The position numbers and the translations under genes were made by a program. From Emmonsiellopsis sp. PD_33 (lineage: Eukaryota > Ascomycota > Eurotiomycetes > Onygenales > Ajellomycetaceae), in contig JANTQF010000170.1 in the NCBI GenBank assembly GCA_032988165.1, positions 1 to 64,000 on the forward strand: a stretch of 64,000 bases of DNA, read 5' to 3'. The notes beneath the pieces were generated by a model. The model saw only the letters and a program-made list of their open reading frames with translations, searched no databases and was not told the origin of the DNA. Below, piece by piece: positions 45,964 through 56,419 of the stretch; the stretch's first letter is position 1; every line of letters starts with the position of its first letter.

Positions 45964-46860
45964 CTATGCCATGTTCTTCATCCGTTTCCTCATATCCTTC
46001 ATATAATAATTGCGAGGAAGCTGTCGAATAAACATAGGGAGATGTGGGTATACCGCCCTCGTAATACCCATCGCAGCCTTGTAAGTCTTTCGTCTCGTGC
46101 TCGATGTCTTCAACCCATACGCATCCCGAAGCCGTGGTGGCAGCCATTCCGCCGTCATGATGCGTACCAGCGGCATGTTCGCCTTGATCCAAATAGGCGC
46201 CCGTTTCGGCCACATCAGATCGTTTGCAACAGCAACGGCATGCTCGGTAATTTCCATCGTCTCGATCTTCTCATCCCAATAACCCCAGAACGCACGACGG
46301 TCCGCGGGCCATTTGCCGGGGGGGACTCGAAGGGCAGTTGCCAGGACTGAATACTCCTGGTAAACTTTCTCTGCCGTTTTGGCATCAAAGCTGCCAAATA
46401 CTTTCTCGTAGATGTCGACACCAGCAGCGTAGAGCGTGGCTGCGACCCAGAGCTGGAGGTCTGGGTCATTAGCGTCGTAGCCAGGTCCGTTGACTGCTGC
46501 GTGTGCCCGATGCACCATGCTGATGATAGCGGCCTTCTCCTCCGGGGTACCAAATGTCACGGCGTAGATATAGGTCATGGTGGTCCGCAGTCGGTCCGTT
46601 ACTCGGTAGGCGAAGTTGCTGTGCTCGTTCACGCCCCGCCCGACACCGGGGTTGGCTACCTGGAGCAAAATCGCGACAGCTCCTCCCGCCAGCAAGATTC
46701 CTTCTTTAACGATGCGCTGGACTTCCTTGGGCTCGTATTCCAGAGGGAAGTATGGAGACACCTTCTCAGACTGCTCGGTTGACGTCTGTTCTTGTTTCTC
46801 GTTGACCGCATCCCCCTTCTCGCCGTTCTCTTGGACAACAGGGGTTTCTTCGACAGCCAT
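45964..46860 (-). CDS. MpaB-type oxygenase (DUF2236 family)
   Basis: A single-exon frame of 298 residues starting MAVEETPVVQENGEKGD. Residues 35-270 match the look of the ER-bound oxygenase MpaB / latex-clearing-protein family, whose members use a haem or related centre for oxidative cleavage of isoprenoid or polymer chains. Visible signatures are VQRIVKEGILLAGGAVAILL, QVANPGVGRGVNEHSNFAYR, FGTPEEKAAIISMVHRAHAA and LQLWVAATLYAAGVDIYEKV. The His/Arg-rich segment VHRAHAAVNG is in the region where family members carry catalytic residues. The acidic N-terminal 30 residues are disordered. No biosynthetic cluster surrounds it, so a natural-product role is not supported here. The real substrate is unknown. 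Confidence 0.85.
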   Translation of the reverse strand: MAVEETPVVQENGEKGDAVNEKQEQTSTEQSEKVSPYFPLEYEPKEVQRIVKEGILLAGGAVAILLQVANPGVGRGVNEHSNFAYRVTDRLRTTMTYIYAVTFGTPEEKAAIISMVHRAHAAVNGPGYDANDPDLQLWVAATLYAAGVDIYEKVFGSFDAKTAEKVYQEYSVLATALRVPPGKWPADRRAFWGYWDEKIETMEITEHAVAVANDLMWPKRAPIWIKANMPLVRIMTAEWLPPRLRDAYGLKTSSTRRKTYKAAMGITRAVYPHLPMFIRQLPRNYYMKDMRKRMKNMA

Positions 46861-48271
46861 AATTGTAGGACCCTTTCACGAGAGTTTTCTTGACAGGACA
46901 ATGTCTGTGCTAACCTCAAAAGCCGGGCAGAAGTCGATTAAAGACGAACGTGGACAGTTTTAGGGTGGCCTGTACAACTATCCGGAAATCTCGATAATAT
47001 AACCCTTCTCAGGAGTCTGGGGGAAATAATCAAATATGAAGTCTGACCCGAACCGGGGTCCGAAAAATGGTCAGCGTCGTCAGCCAAAATAGAAATCTTT
47101 TTATTGATATTTTGATTGGATATCCGGCGCTAAATCTACAGCGATAACAATAAATGGCGTGAACAGACTGCTCAGTCTTTAATCCTTTCACATGGGCAAA
47201 GATCTGCTGTCCCAGCCGATAGGGCCCCATAATGGCGGCCGCATTTTGGCTATTGGCCAGAGGGTTGGGAATGCCCTCGATACCAGCGCTTGTCGGGTCG
47301 AGGTATTGATATTTGGCCCGAAAGGCTGTCCAATGACACGGGCAAGAAAAATGCACAGATGCACTCAGGAATCACCCACAACATTTTTGTCGTAAGTCTT
47401 GTTGGTCGGAATTGGGCTCAACAAGAGCAATTCTATCAACCCTGCTAGGTTTGGGATCAGCTTTGCGATCCGAGGAAGCTAACTCCCCGCTTCCTTAACT
47501 CGGACCGAACGATGATGTGATTCCCCACACCGTGAACAAACACCACCACCTCAACATATCCAGGCTAGAAAATGCACCATCCGCCAAACAATTATGCTCC
47601 GGAATCGTCAAGCGAACTTGAAAACCCCGTCAGATGCCAGATGTCAAAGCGCCAAAAGACCTGACGTACTTTGGGCCGTGGGGGCCCGGCAGTTACTTAG
47701 TACGCTTGTCTAACGCGCTCCAAGCGGGCGGGGATCACTTTGCCCCCTTCGGACATATCAAGGCAAACAGGGATGAGACTCGAAAGCACATGAAGAAACG
47801 TTTCCCAACCTGCACCGAGAGGGGTCAGCCCCCCAAGCTTTTACTGAGTTGTTATTGCGGGGGAGACATTGCGTTTGTTATTCGCCTTGTTCAAATTTAC
47901 AGAGCTAATCGCTAGCCGTACTGCCCATTCGCCGTATTGCTAGGATAGTCGCCCCCTAGTGGATTTTCTATGGGGTAAAAGTCGATCGCAGGAGACGGTG
48001 AATATTGTCTGGGGAAGGACGAGCGGCTAGCGTATCAAGGCATCTTCCTGGATACGGGGTAGAAGAGTGATTGAAAATATGGCTGTCCGCCATCCCAGGC
48101 CGTTGTTTTACTTCCTCCAACACCTCGCTGCTCCCTGACGTCAATTTCGCTTCAAGTCATTGAGCTCGAGCGAGGGTTCAACCATTTCAACCTATTTCGG
48201 ATTCCTTCCAATCAACTTTGTTTAAAAACCCCCTGACTTTTCCCCGGAGGCCAGACAAAGCTGCTCTCGCC
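46861..48271. other. divergent promoter region of the MpaB-type gene and the repeat-tailed membrane protein
   Basis: A 1.4-kb spacer between divergent genes. A perfect CRE lies at 48136-48143. Short frames at 47030-47356 (-) and 47634-47915 (+) have no recognisable product. Confidence 0.5.
48136..48143. promoter_or_regulatory. CRE-like TGACGTCA palindrome
   Basis: A perfect CREB/ATF-type site 129 bp upstream of the ATG at 48272, well placed for bZIP (for example AtfA-type stress) control of the membrane-protein gene. Function is inferred. Confidence 0.5.
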
Positions 48272-50001
48272 ATGGGCGTAAAAGAGAAGGTGTCCAAATA
48301 TGTTGTGGGGAGTGAGCGTGGTCAGTTCTTTGGAGGAGACGATAGTGCCAAAGCAGCAGGGGGGTCGAATGGGAGCTCTGCCGTGCACATCGAGTCGGTG
48401 GAGGGAGTGAAGCCAACACGCGGTCAAAGGATTAAGCAGCATTACAAACGATGGTGGTGCTGTTATCTTTTGGGAGGGGTTATCTTCCTTGCCATTTTCC
48501 TTCCAGTATTGTGAGATTTGCCCAATTCCCCTCCCGCCTTCTATAGCGCAGCGGTGCAGGAGGAGAGTTTGTCAAGAGCAGGAAACTAACATGAAACTCC
48601 AGTTTCTTGGTAATTATCCCCGCCATTGCTCAGAGAATGGTCGACGATGCGAACCTTCCGATCCATAGCGCGTCGATCATGAAGCCCACGCCCGAGAGTG
48701 TCGAGTATTCCCTTACTGCGTCTCTCAAAGTGCCCCCACCTTTCGCCGTCGATTTAGATCCCATTACGCTACATCTGTACAGAGTGCAGCAGTCAGCCGA
48801 TGAATCATATATTGAGATTCCATTGCCGCAGCTCCATCTCAAGGGCAATACGACCATCGCGATTGAGGATCAGCAGGTTTCCATTTTAGATATGAAGGAT
48901 TGGACACAGTTTTTGTCGGAGGCGGTCCATCAGGAGACTTTCATCCTCGCGGCCAAGGGCAGCACAACAGCCCATCTCGGCGCATTAAAGGCCGGATTGA
49001 CACTGGATAAACAACTTAACTTGTCGGGTAAGGAAATCCCAGAACCGATCTTACTTGCGCATATTTATCTCACACTCTATGCCGTGTAGGACTCAATGGC
49101 CTCACTGGATACAGTATTAAATCTGCAAGAGCGGTGCTGCCATTCCAGGACGATGGCACACAGCTAAAAGCCCAGCTTGACATCCCGAATCATTCCTCGG
49201 TCCAGTTCGAACTGGTAAGTATTGTTAGCCCCTAACATTCATGCCCAAAAACTTACCAATAAATAGGGTAACGTGACACTCAACCTGTTTTCCGGTGAAT
49301 ACACTTTGGGAACAGCCATTATATATGACGTTGTGCTTGGTCCCGGCTCAAATATTGTCGACGCGGATCTTCAAGTGGATCTCAAAGGTGTCCTTGGCAA
49401 TCTAAAGAATATCCTTACTTCCCAGAAAGACTCCCTCCGTAAGGGAGAACTGGCAATTTCAGCAAGCGGCAATTCAACTGTATATAATGGCAAGAACATC
49501 CCCTACTTCGAAGAGGTTCTCAACAAGATCACCTTACAGGCGTCAGTACCAATCATCAAGGTTTTAACCGACACCTTGGATGCGTACACGGGGAATGGGA
49601 AGGGTCTCAAAGGCCTCACGGACCTACTTAAGGGTGATGCACTCCAGGATATCACAGGTCTCCTTAAGGAACTGCTCCAAGGGGATGCCCTTAAAGATAT
49701 CTCAGGAGTTATTGGGGACCTCCTTAGCGGTGTGAACCTCAAAGATATCGTGGGAATTGTCGGGGATCTTGTCAAAAATCTTCTCAAAGATGGCGGTCTC
49801 GGTGACATAATCGGACTTGTCGGTGATCTTCTTAAGGGCGACGGACTGAAGGAAATCATGGGCCTCCTTAAGGAGCTCCTCAAAGGAGATGGTCTCCAAG
49901 TTATCATGGATATTCTCGGCGGTGTTCTCAAAGAGTTGCTCGGTGGAGATCTCAAAGATATTCTAGGCGGTTTGGGAGACCTAGGAGGCCAATCAAAGTA
50001 G
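48272..50001 (+). CDS. membrane-anchored LEA2/DUF3712-like protein with 16-residue amphipathic C-terminal repeats
   Basis: Exons 48272-48510, 48603-49027, 49090-49214 and 49267-50001 join in frame to 507 residues. A basic cytosolic head of about 60 residues ends in a Trp/Cys-rich stretch (RIKQHYKRWWCCYLLG), and one transmembrane helix (GGVIFLAIFLPVFFLVIIP) spans about residues 68-88. Residues 90-370 resemble fungal DUF3712, a beta-rich LEA2-like domain (IHSASIMKPTPESVEYSLTA, LPFQDDGTQLKAQLDIPNHS). From about 376 to the end are about eight repeats with consensus L-K-D-I-x-G-L-L-K-D-L-L-K-G-D-G. The family's function is not established; topology suggests a type II membrane protein with the repeats outside the cytosol (ER lumen, vacuole or surface). 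An ATG at 48218 in the same frame is less likely because the MGVKEKVSKYV start looks conserved. Confidence 0.8.
49603..49998 (+). repeat. coding repeat array, about 48-bp period
   Basis: About eight degenerate units encode the 16-residue motif, for example LQDITGLLKELLQGDA, LKDISGVIGDLLSGVN, LGDIIGLVGDLLKGDG and LKEIMGLLKELLKGDG. Two units carry short insertions (LVKNLLKDGG and LKELLGGD). DNA identity is lower than protein periodicity, so the array is old or selected at protein level. Confidence 0.8.
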
Positions 50002-52320
50002 CCTGATGCGTATGGTTCTGGGGAGAAGGGCTGGCCGTTTTTCCTTTTTCTTTTTTCCCTTTCTATCACGTCAATATACCATTTATAGGATAATTATCAA
50101 GATACCCATTCACATTGAGCAGAAGCGTTGATCAGTTGGGAATTGTTGCTGTTTTTGCTGGCATCCTCTCCTGTAGATTTATTTGCACTTCATGGAAAAG
50201 TATCCGGGGTCTTCAGCATTGGTCGATTTCCCAGGCGTGTAGCATGGCAATCCACTCGGATAACGCTGTTCGTCCACACTTTGTCTGAACTGCTTTTAGG
50301 ATCTTCGACGATGTGTGGGTAACGCGTGATGGACGGATTGTTAGATGGAGCAACCATTCTGGAAGCAAAATTGCCCAAGGGAAACGGGATACAATCTTAT
50401 CCACTATTCATTCGGGGCGTGTTATCGTAAAGAAAAATCTCATCCTTCCAGGGCTCAGATATCGAAATCTATATATCTGTCTTGCATCGCGAGTATTGAC
50501 GTGTTACCATCCGGTAGCCGAGAACACGACAGGCCCCTATCAAGCATGAATAAGGAGACATTCCATTCGCATTTATGCGGGTCCACGACGTAGCCTATCG
50601 GGCCAAGCTGATTTTCCGACGGATATCACATCAACCCGCGGGCCGTATCCCCAGCTTGAATGTTTCAATCTTCCTGTGATCCTCCTTTGCATTAAAGCCG
50701 GTAAATCTGTCAACATACTTTGGCCAGATGCTACCTCTGCTGCACCATTTATTTGTCCTTTGAGTCAAATCTCCGCGGATATGGATATATGGAGTATCAC
50801 TTTAGGTCATATGTCCCACATGGACGCATTTGTCATGAAGACTGGTTTTTTCGGGCTTTTTTCGACGGTTCGGACCACGGCGAACGGAAATAGGTTGCCA
50901 GATGCGTAACCATAAGGTGGCTGAATATGTAGTTTGTTGCCTCGCAAGCTCACTTCTCAACTCCACTGTAGTATTCAGAAGAACTGCATAAACAACGAGC
51001 CGCAGCTGTTGCCACATTTTGGGATTCTGGTAGGTCTCTCTGAGCCGCGTTTAATGTTGTTGATCTGGCAGCCATGTTTTTATGTTGGCCTTTGTTCCTC
51101 CGCCTTGTACCGGCCTGCTGTGCAATAACCCGTTTAACATAATATTTGTGTTCATGTGAAAGCGCAGCAGCTAGGTATTAGAAGTATGAGGCCTCAAATC
51201 TGGGAACATTCAAATGGTCAGTTTTGGAACCGACCCCGTTCTTCCGCAGACAAGTTCAGTAAGGCCACTGGTTCCCCAAGTCTGGCTGCTGGGAATGACT
51301 ATGTTCGCGGCCAGATATATGTGAGCTTGTCCTGTAAAAGCGTGGAGATAGTTCCTCGGGAAGTGGTGATTTTTGAGATTCAAATTGTTTGATGCCAGGG
51401 ATATGATATTAAAACCAGTTGAAGTTTGTTAGGAGCGTAACAAATCAAAATTACCATACGCAAGCCATGCTCGGCCAACCAATAGTATTGTTGACTAATG
51501 TAACTTACCGTAATAAGATACAGCTGAATCAGCCCGGAATAATAGTTCATCCGCCCACCTTCTTTATTTATCCGACACCAGCATCTTTTATTTTGTGCGG
51601 AATCACGACCCTAAAAAGTAAACAGACAACGTTCATTCAATTTTGGTATGAATGGGAGGACATATCTCCAGGGAATGAAATCTTAGATACTCTTTCTAAC
51701 ACATTGCTGACGGAGAATTTAGCCCCGTCGAACCTTCAACCCTCTGGCCCCACCAACTGACTGGTTGGCATTTTGACAGCGAAGCTACTAGCATCTCGCC
51801 CCAAAGCACCACACGTCCATGATGATTGAACTACTTTGCTCTGAAATCAATAGCAGAAGATTTATGTTACTCCACGGGTTGGCTACTTCGCCCGTTGGAC
51901 TACTCCAAGAAAAACTCACGATAGGAAGATCGTCGTTGGCATGGACGCCCGTGCCAGCCCCTCCTCTGCTGCAACGACAAACTAGCCGAGAATTAAAAAA
52001 CCTCGAACCAAGGCAACGGGGAGGTGGAAAATGGTTGACTATTTAATAATTTAGTTGCATGGACACTCAAACATAAGGACACGTTTTTCACCGCCTTTGT
52101 CAAACATCCTTTATATCGTTGTCAGCCAGCCTCGCCAGGACTATCCGACAGCCAGCCTGCCATTTATGGGGTAGAATTTCCCTGTTACCCCTCCCAAAAC
52201 CATCAGCACCAGTGTTAGCATAGCGGGGAACAACCCCTTTCGCTCCCAATAAATCCGGGCATCAACGAATTGACCGGCTCGTCAGGTACGAACAGATAAT
52301 CCTCGTTATCGTCTCTCCCC
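50002..52320. other. gene-free spacer
   Basis: About 2.3 kb with many short frames but no recognisable product, repeat or RNA. The right 300 bp should contain the promoter of the cytochrome b5-like gene. Confidence 0.45.
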
Positions 52321-52831
52321 ATGTCGGACACGGCCAGCAAATCGTTCTCCAAGGAGGAGGTCTCAGCCCACAATAAAGATGGGGACCTATGGATCATCAT
52401 CGACCAAGAAGTGTACAACGTCAGCAAGTTCCAAGACGAGCATCCTGGCGGAAAGAAAGGTATGTTCAATCTGTATTGCTTGGGGTTGACCCTTCGGATC
52501 GCAGCCTTCTTCCTGCCCGAATCCTTGCTTTCCACCCATTCCGAAGTCGCGTGCATTACCTTGTTCTACAAGATTGTTGATTGGTCACTCACACCTTTGT
52601 TTCGTCCTTGCACCTACAATTCTACCTCCATACATAGTTACTTGAATGATCTTGATTCTTATGCTTCATGCAGTTCTACTCGGTGTAGCCGGCGGAGATG
52701 GCTCGAAGAAGTTCCATAAGTATCACGGTCCGAATATCATGAAGAGATATAAGGGCGAACTCTTCCTGGGAACTTTGGAGGTGACGCAGGAGAAAAAGAA
52801 GTCTCTCTTCGGTTTCCTGAAACGATCCTGA
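52321..52831 (+). CDS. soluble cytochrome b5-like haem-binding protein
   Basis: Exons 52321-52459 and 52674-52831 (GTATGT...ATGCAG, 214-nt intron) give 98 residues. The cytochrome b5 fold is clear: SKEEVSAHNKDGDLWIIIDQ, then VYNVSKFQDEHPGG with axial His41, and the second haem ligand His64 in KKFHKYHG, 23 residues later. The protein lacks the C-terminal membrane anchor of microsomal cytochrome b5 and ends in a Lys-rich KKKSLFGFLKRS, so it is probably soluble. Such proteins donate electrons to oxygenases, desaturases or P450s; the partner here is unknown. An MpaB-type oxygenase lies 5.5 kb away, but a link is speculation. Confidence 0.87.
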
Positions 52832-55231
52832 AAGTGTCCTATCGGCGAAGCGACGAGGGCCGGGTTTTACGATTGTGATTCGGCATTGCAGAAACTTTCT
52901 CTTGCGGATGCAAGTGGTTTGGTCCGCGACATCGTCTGTTGAACAGAAAGAGGTCCAACTGCATCCCATTTTATACTTTTCAGACATTTCTCGGCTTCCT
53001 TTATGCCCATTGGTTTGCGGCACTTCCCGTCCCGCACCCACGATAATACGTTTTCCCATGCTTCATGACATACATATCGCTTAGGCGTCATGCAGGACTA
53101 TGGGATATAGATCAGCAAGCTTCTGGTTCAATGTGTGTTTCTTTTGGATTATTCTTTTGCGTTGGCTGTAAATATTTATTTTTGGGCCTTTCGGTTACCC
53201 ACGTTTCCTCTTATGAGGCTCCTTGCGGGGTCTTCGTTATTTTTGTCCGGTGCAACAAATTTTTCGGAAGGGATGGCCGACCACAAACGCACGACCGGGT
53301 CGATTTATGAATTGGTTACTCTTGTACCTAAGGGCTTGTCACATGAACAAAAAGAAAATAATCACGCTGGACGAAATAATCGAGGGGCATAAATTAGAGT
53401 CTATGAAATAACAAGGAGAAAAAGCAAAATAAATATCCCCCCTGTTCCTCCGTTGCTCTCCCCTGCCTCATCCCCGGTCAAGAGTCAAGACCCGGACAGC
53501 ACGCATCGACGTTGCCAAATCCCGAAAAGCAAAGAGCGATACATATCTTTCATCAGAGAAGAGAATCGATCCCTGGAGAATGGCCAGAAAAGCATCCGCA
53601 TGACTCGCTCGATTCCACTGCATACTTGACTCCATCCCCCCCGCCCAGCCATCGACCACGCTACAGGAACTAGGACAGTGTGAGGTAGATTAGGGTTTCC
53701 ACTGTGTAGAGGATACAACAATCCTGTCTGGCGGCCATAATAAAGTCAGCCGCTGGAGCCGGCAAAATTCATCCCATCCAGATGTCCCGGCTACCTCGTA
53801 CTGGTGAAAAATAACCTTTGTTAGACTGAATAGTAGTACAGTCACAGCGCACCAGAAAAAATAACATTGTGGATCCCGGTGTTAAATATCCCAGCTGCCT
53901 TAATGACCCAGCATCGTGGGAATTTTTTTATTTACTTTTTCTGCCTCCTTTTGTATTTTTCGAGCATGATGGTGGACATATAACTTTTATGCCTGCCCCC
54001 ATTTTTGTCCTCGACGTGCGGAGGTTGCCGTTTTGGGCAAAACTTAACTTCAACCTCTCCGAGACTCAAATCGTCTCGTCCCCGCTCCCACACCACAGCT
54101 TCAGCATCCTCAGGCATCTCATCTATCTCACCAGACTGGTCCCCTTTCTCAATTCGTTGACTACATTCTCTTATTAGGCTCTACTCGTCCTTCTATTGGA
54201 CGCTGTCGTGACCTGGCTTGTTTACATCTGTTCATGCACTCTTCCGCCATTCAACGGGCCCTCTTCTATAGAACAATGATTCTATTCTCTATTCTACCCT
54301 CAGGTGCCCCAGTCGACCGGAGGAGAGTCAGATCTCTCTGCACTTCTCTCTCTCACCTCTGCCCATACCCCTCCACCGTTCCTAGCCCTTCCCGCTTCCT
54401 CCCAATTCATGTACAGAGATGGGGACTTTTGTGCATGCATGGGCTGTATATGTGTGTGTATGTATAAAACATAGGTGTGTAACAAACTGACATCCAAAAA
54501 GATTCTCGACGGTGTGTATAGTATGCTTGGATTGTATAATCCTCATCACCCAATCAAACTCCCCATGACCCAATGCAAGCCCTGATGCTCCCCCCTCCAC
54601 CTACTATGCAATGTGACATATCGCCAATGACAAAATATGGAAACCACAAAAGAGATCCCAGAAAGAAGCGAGAGCAGTGCGGCGATATGCCAATGCCAAT
54701 GAAAAAGGAACTCGCACGTGGAAAAGGCTAACGACCCAAAAGAGCAAGGGAAGGAGTGACAACGAGATTCGGTATTCTCCTCGTCATTCAAATCAAATAT
54801 CCGTCTCGATGACTAGCGCCACTTTGCGATTGCGTTTTTTACTCAGCCGTCTTGCGGAACAAACTTCTGGTCAGTTCCAAGGTTTCAGATCTCTCGTCGC
54901 TTTCGAACGTCTAGTTGCTCTCGACCCGAAGGGCAAAAGAAAAGGAAAACATGCACCCATAATACCTCGAAACACTATCTCTCGTGGGATTTGATATAAC
55001 GACCGGCGTCGGATGTTGAGATAAAATCACCCCAAATGGAAAACAGTGAACAAACGGGCCTTGAGAAATGAAAGATATAAGGAATATGACCGTCCGCTCC
55101 CTAAAGAGAGCCCGGAAATTTACCATGCCATGGTCCACGAGCTCCCTGATCGCGATATATCGATATTCATCTCAACAGATACTCTATATCTCTCCGTATC
55201 CACTTCCAAGCAACGGGCAGGAAAGATGTCA
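52832..55231. other. gene-free spacer between convergent genes
   Basis: About 2.4 kb with only short overlapping frames. There is a pyrimidine-rich stretch from about 54040 to 54400 and a TG/TA-rich stretch near 54440-54480. No gene recognised. Confidence 0.45.
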
Positions 55232-56419
55232 TCATCGATTCCAATGATGAGGGATCCATGAATACTGAGGCTCTAACCCGATGGGATGATCATCTTGGGA
55301 TGGATAGAGTCCTGGTACGTTCCCTTCAAGATACATGGTGCTGTTGTCCACAGGCGGGCGTGGCCTGGACAAACCGAAAGGGCGCTCGCGTGAGGGGGAA
55401 GTTGGGGAGCCTGAATCCATGTTGAGATAACTGGGGAGCCTATGTGGACGGCCAGCGATGGAGTCAACTTCTAAGTTAAATCCAGCGTTTGGGACAGTAT
55501 GATTGATGTCCATGTATTGCCCAATTGGAGATCCAGCTTGAATCGGCCACACGCTTTCGGTACAGTGGTAAACCGAATACGGGGTCTGTGACCCTACAAG
55601 CGACGCTTCAGTTTTCACGATGCCAAACTCTGACGGAGATATTGAAGCACTGTCACTTGAAGGAGAAAGCTCAAGTGGACAGGGTGGTTCAGGCGATAAT
55701 TCATCCGAGGCTACCGATTCCGAGAAGGTCGGGTGATCTCTCCAGCTTGGTGGCGACACCGAGTTATCACCAACCAGCAACTTCTCTGGTGCCTCCTCGG
55801 CTTGTTTGATCAGTCCCAGTCTGTCCAGGATTGCATGGGTACAAGGGTTGCCATCCACTACGTCGATAGGTTCTCCAGGGAAACACTCATTCTTTATGCA
55901 ATGGGTGTATAGCTGTTGCAATGCCTTGACCAGCAGATCATGGTTCGATTCGAGCATTTCGACAAAGCTGCAGGATACCAATCCACAATACACATGTCAA
56001 TGGTTCGTCTAGCCAAAGAAAGCAAACAGCATATAAAGAAAACGAGTTCTCACCCTCTGGAGTACGCTTTGGTTTGTGTTGGTTTCCGCTCACGAAAGAG
56101 ACATGGGTGATTATAGACCGCGCAGCGATGGCATGGTTGGTTCCCATCGCACTGGAAATATCTGTGAGCCCAATAACCTTGACAAAAGGGTGGCGAAGCG
56201 CTATAACTGGACCTTCGTCTTCTTTACCCTGCAACGGTCACAGGCTTTGAGAACATGTTTTCGTTTGGCCCTAAATATATGGTGATGCGGCCCAGTTTCA
56301 GCAGTATGCTGCGGTGCCCCAAAGGTCGAAAAAGATGCCATCGTACTGGTGGCGGAATGAGACCCCGGGGGTTTAGTCGAAACCTGGAGTTTTGGGAAAA
56401 GGGTGGGTGGTTGCGGCAT
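55232..56419 (-). CDS. Zn(2)Cys(6) transcription factor, Fcr1-like
   Basis: Minus-strand exons 56419-56213, 56151-56054 and 55967-55232 join in frame to 346 residues. The zinc cluster is complete only after splicing: Cys60, 63, 70, 76, 79 and 86 (CX2CX6CX5CX2CX6C), with the first intron falling between Cys63 and Cys70 (VKKTK|CDG). It is followed by FRERKPTQTKAYSRG and a conserved helix (FVEMLESNHDLLVKALQQLY) typical of a small family of short fungal C6 regulators that I associate with Fcr1. The C-terminal 200 residues are Ser/Pro-rich, acidic in places, and likely an activation or regulatory region. The full fungal-specific middle domain is absent. Intron 1 has a weak donor (GTCCAG), so retention is conceivable. 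Confidence 0.82.

Noticed and set aside
48218..48271. Upstream in-frame ATG for the repeat-tailed protein
   Set aside because: It adds a non-conserved-looking 18 residues; ATG 48272 starts a more regular N-terminus with a suitable leader.
26512..50001. Secondary-metabolite gene cluster around the Zn-cluster regulator and MpaB-type oxygenase
   Set aside because: No synthase, prenyltransferase, P450 or transporter gene is present, and the genes are far apart.
49503..50069. 188-codon minus-strand Ser/Pro/Arg-rich frame
   Set aside because: It is the antisense reading of the coding repeat array; its periodicity comes from the repeats.
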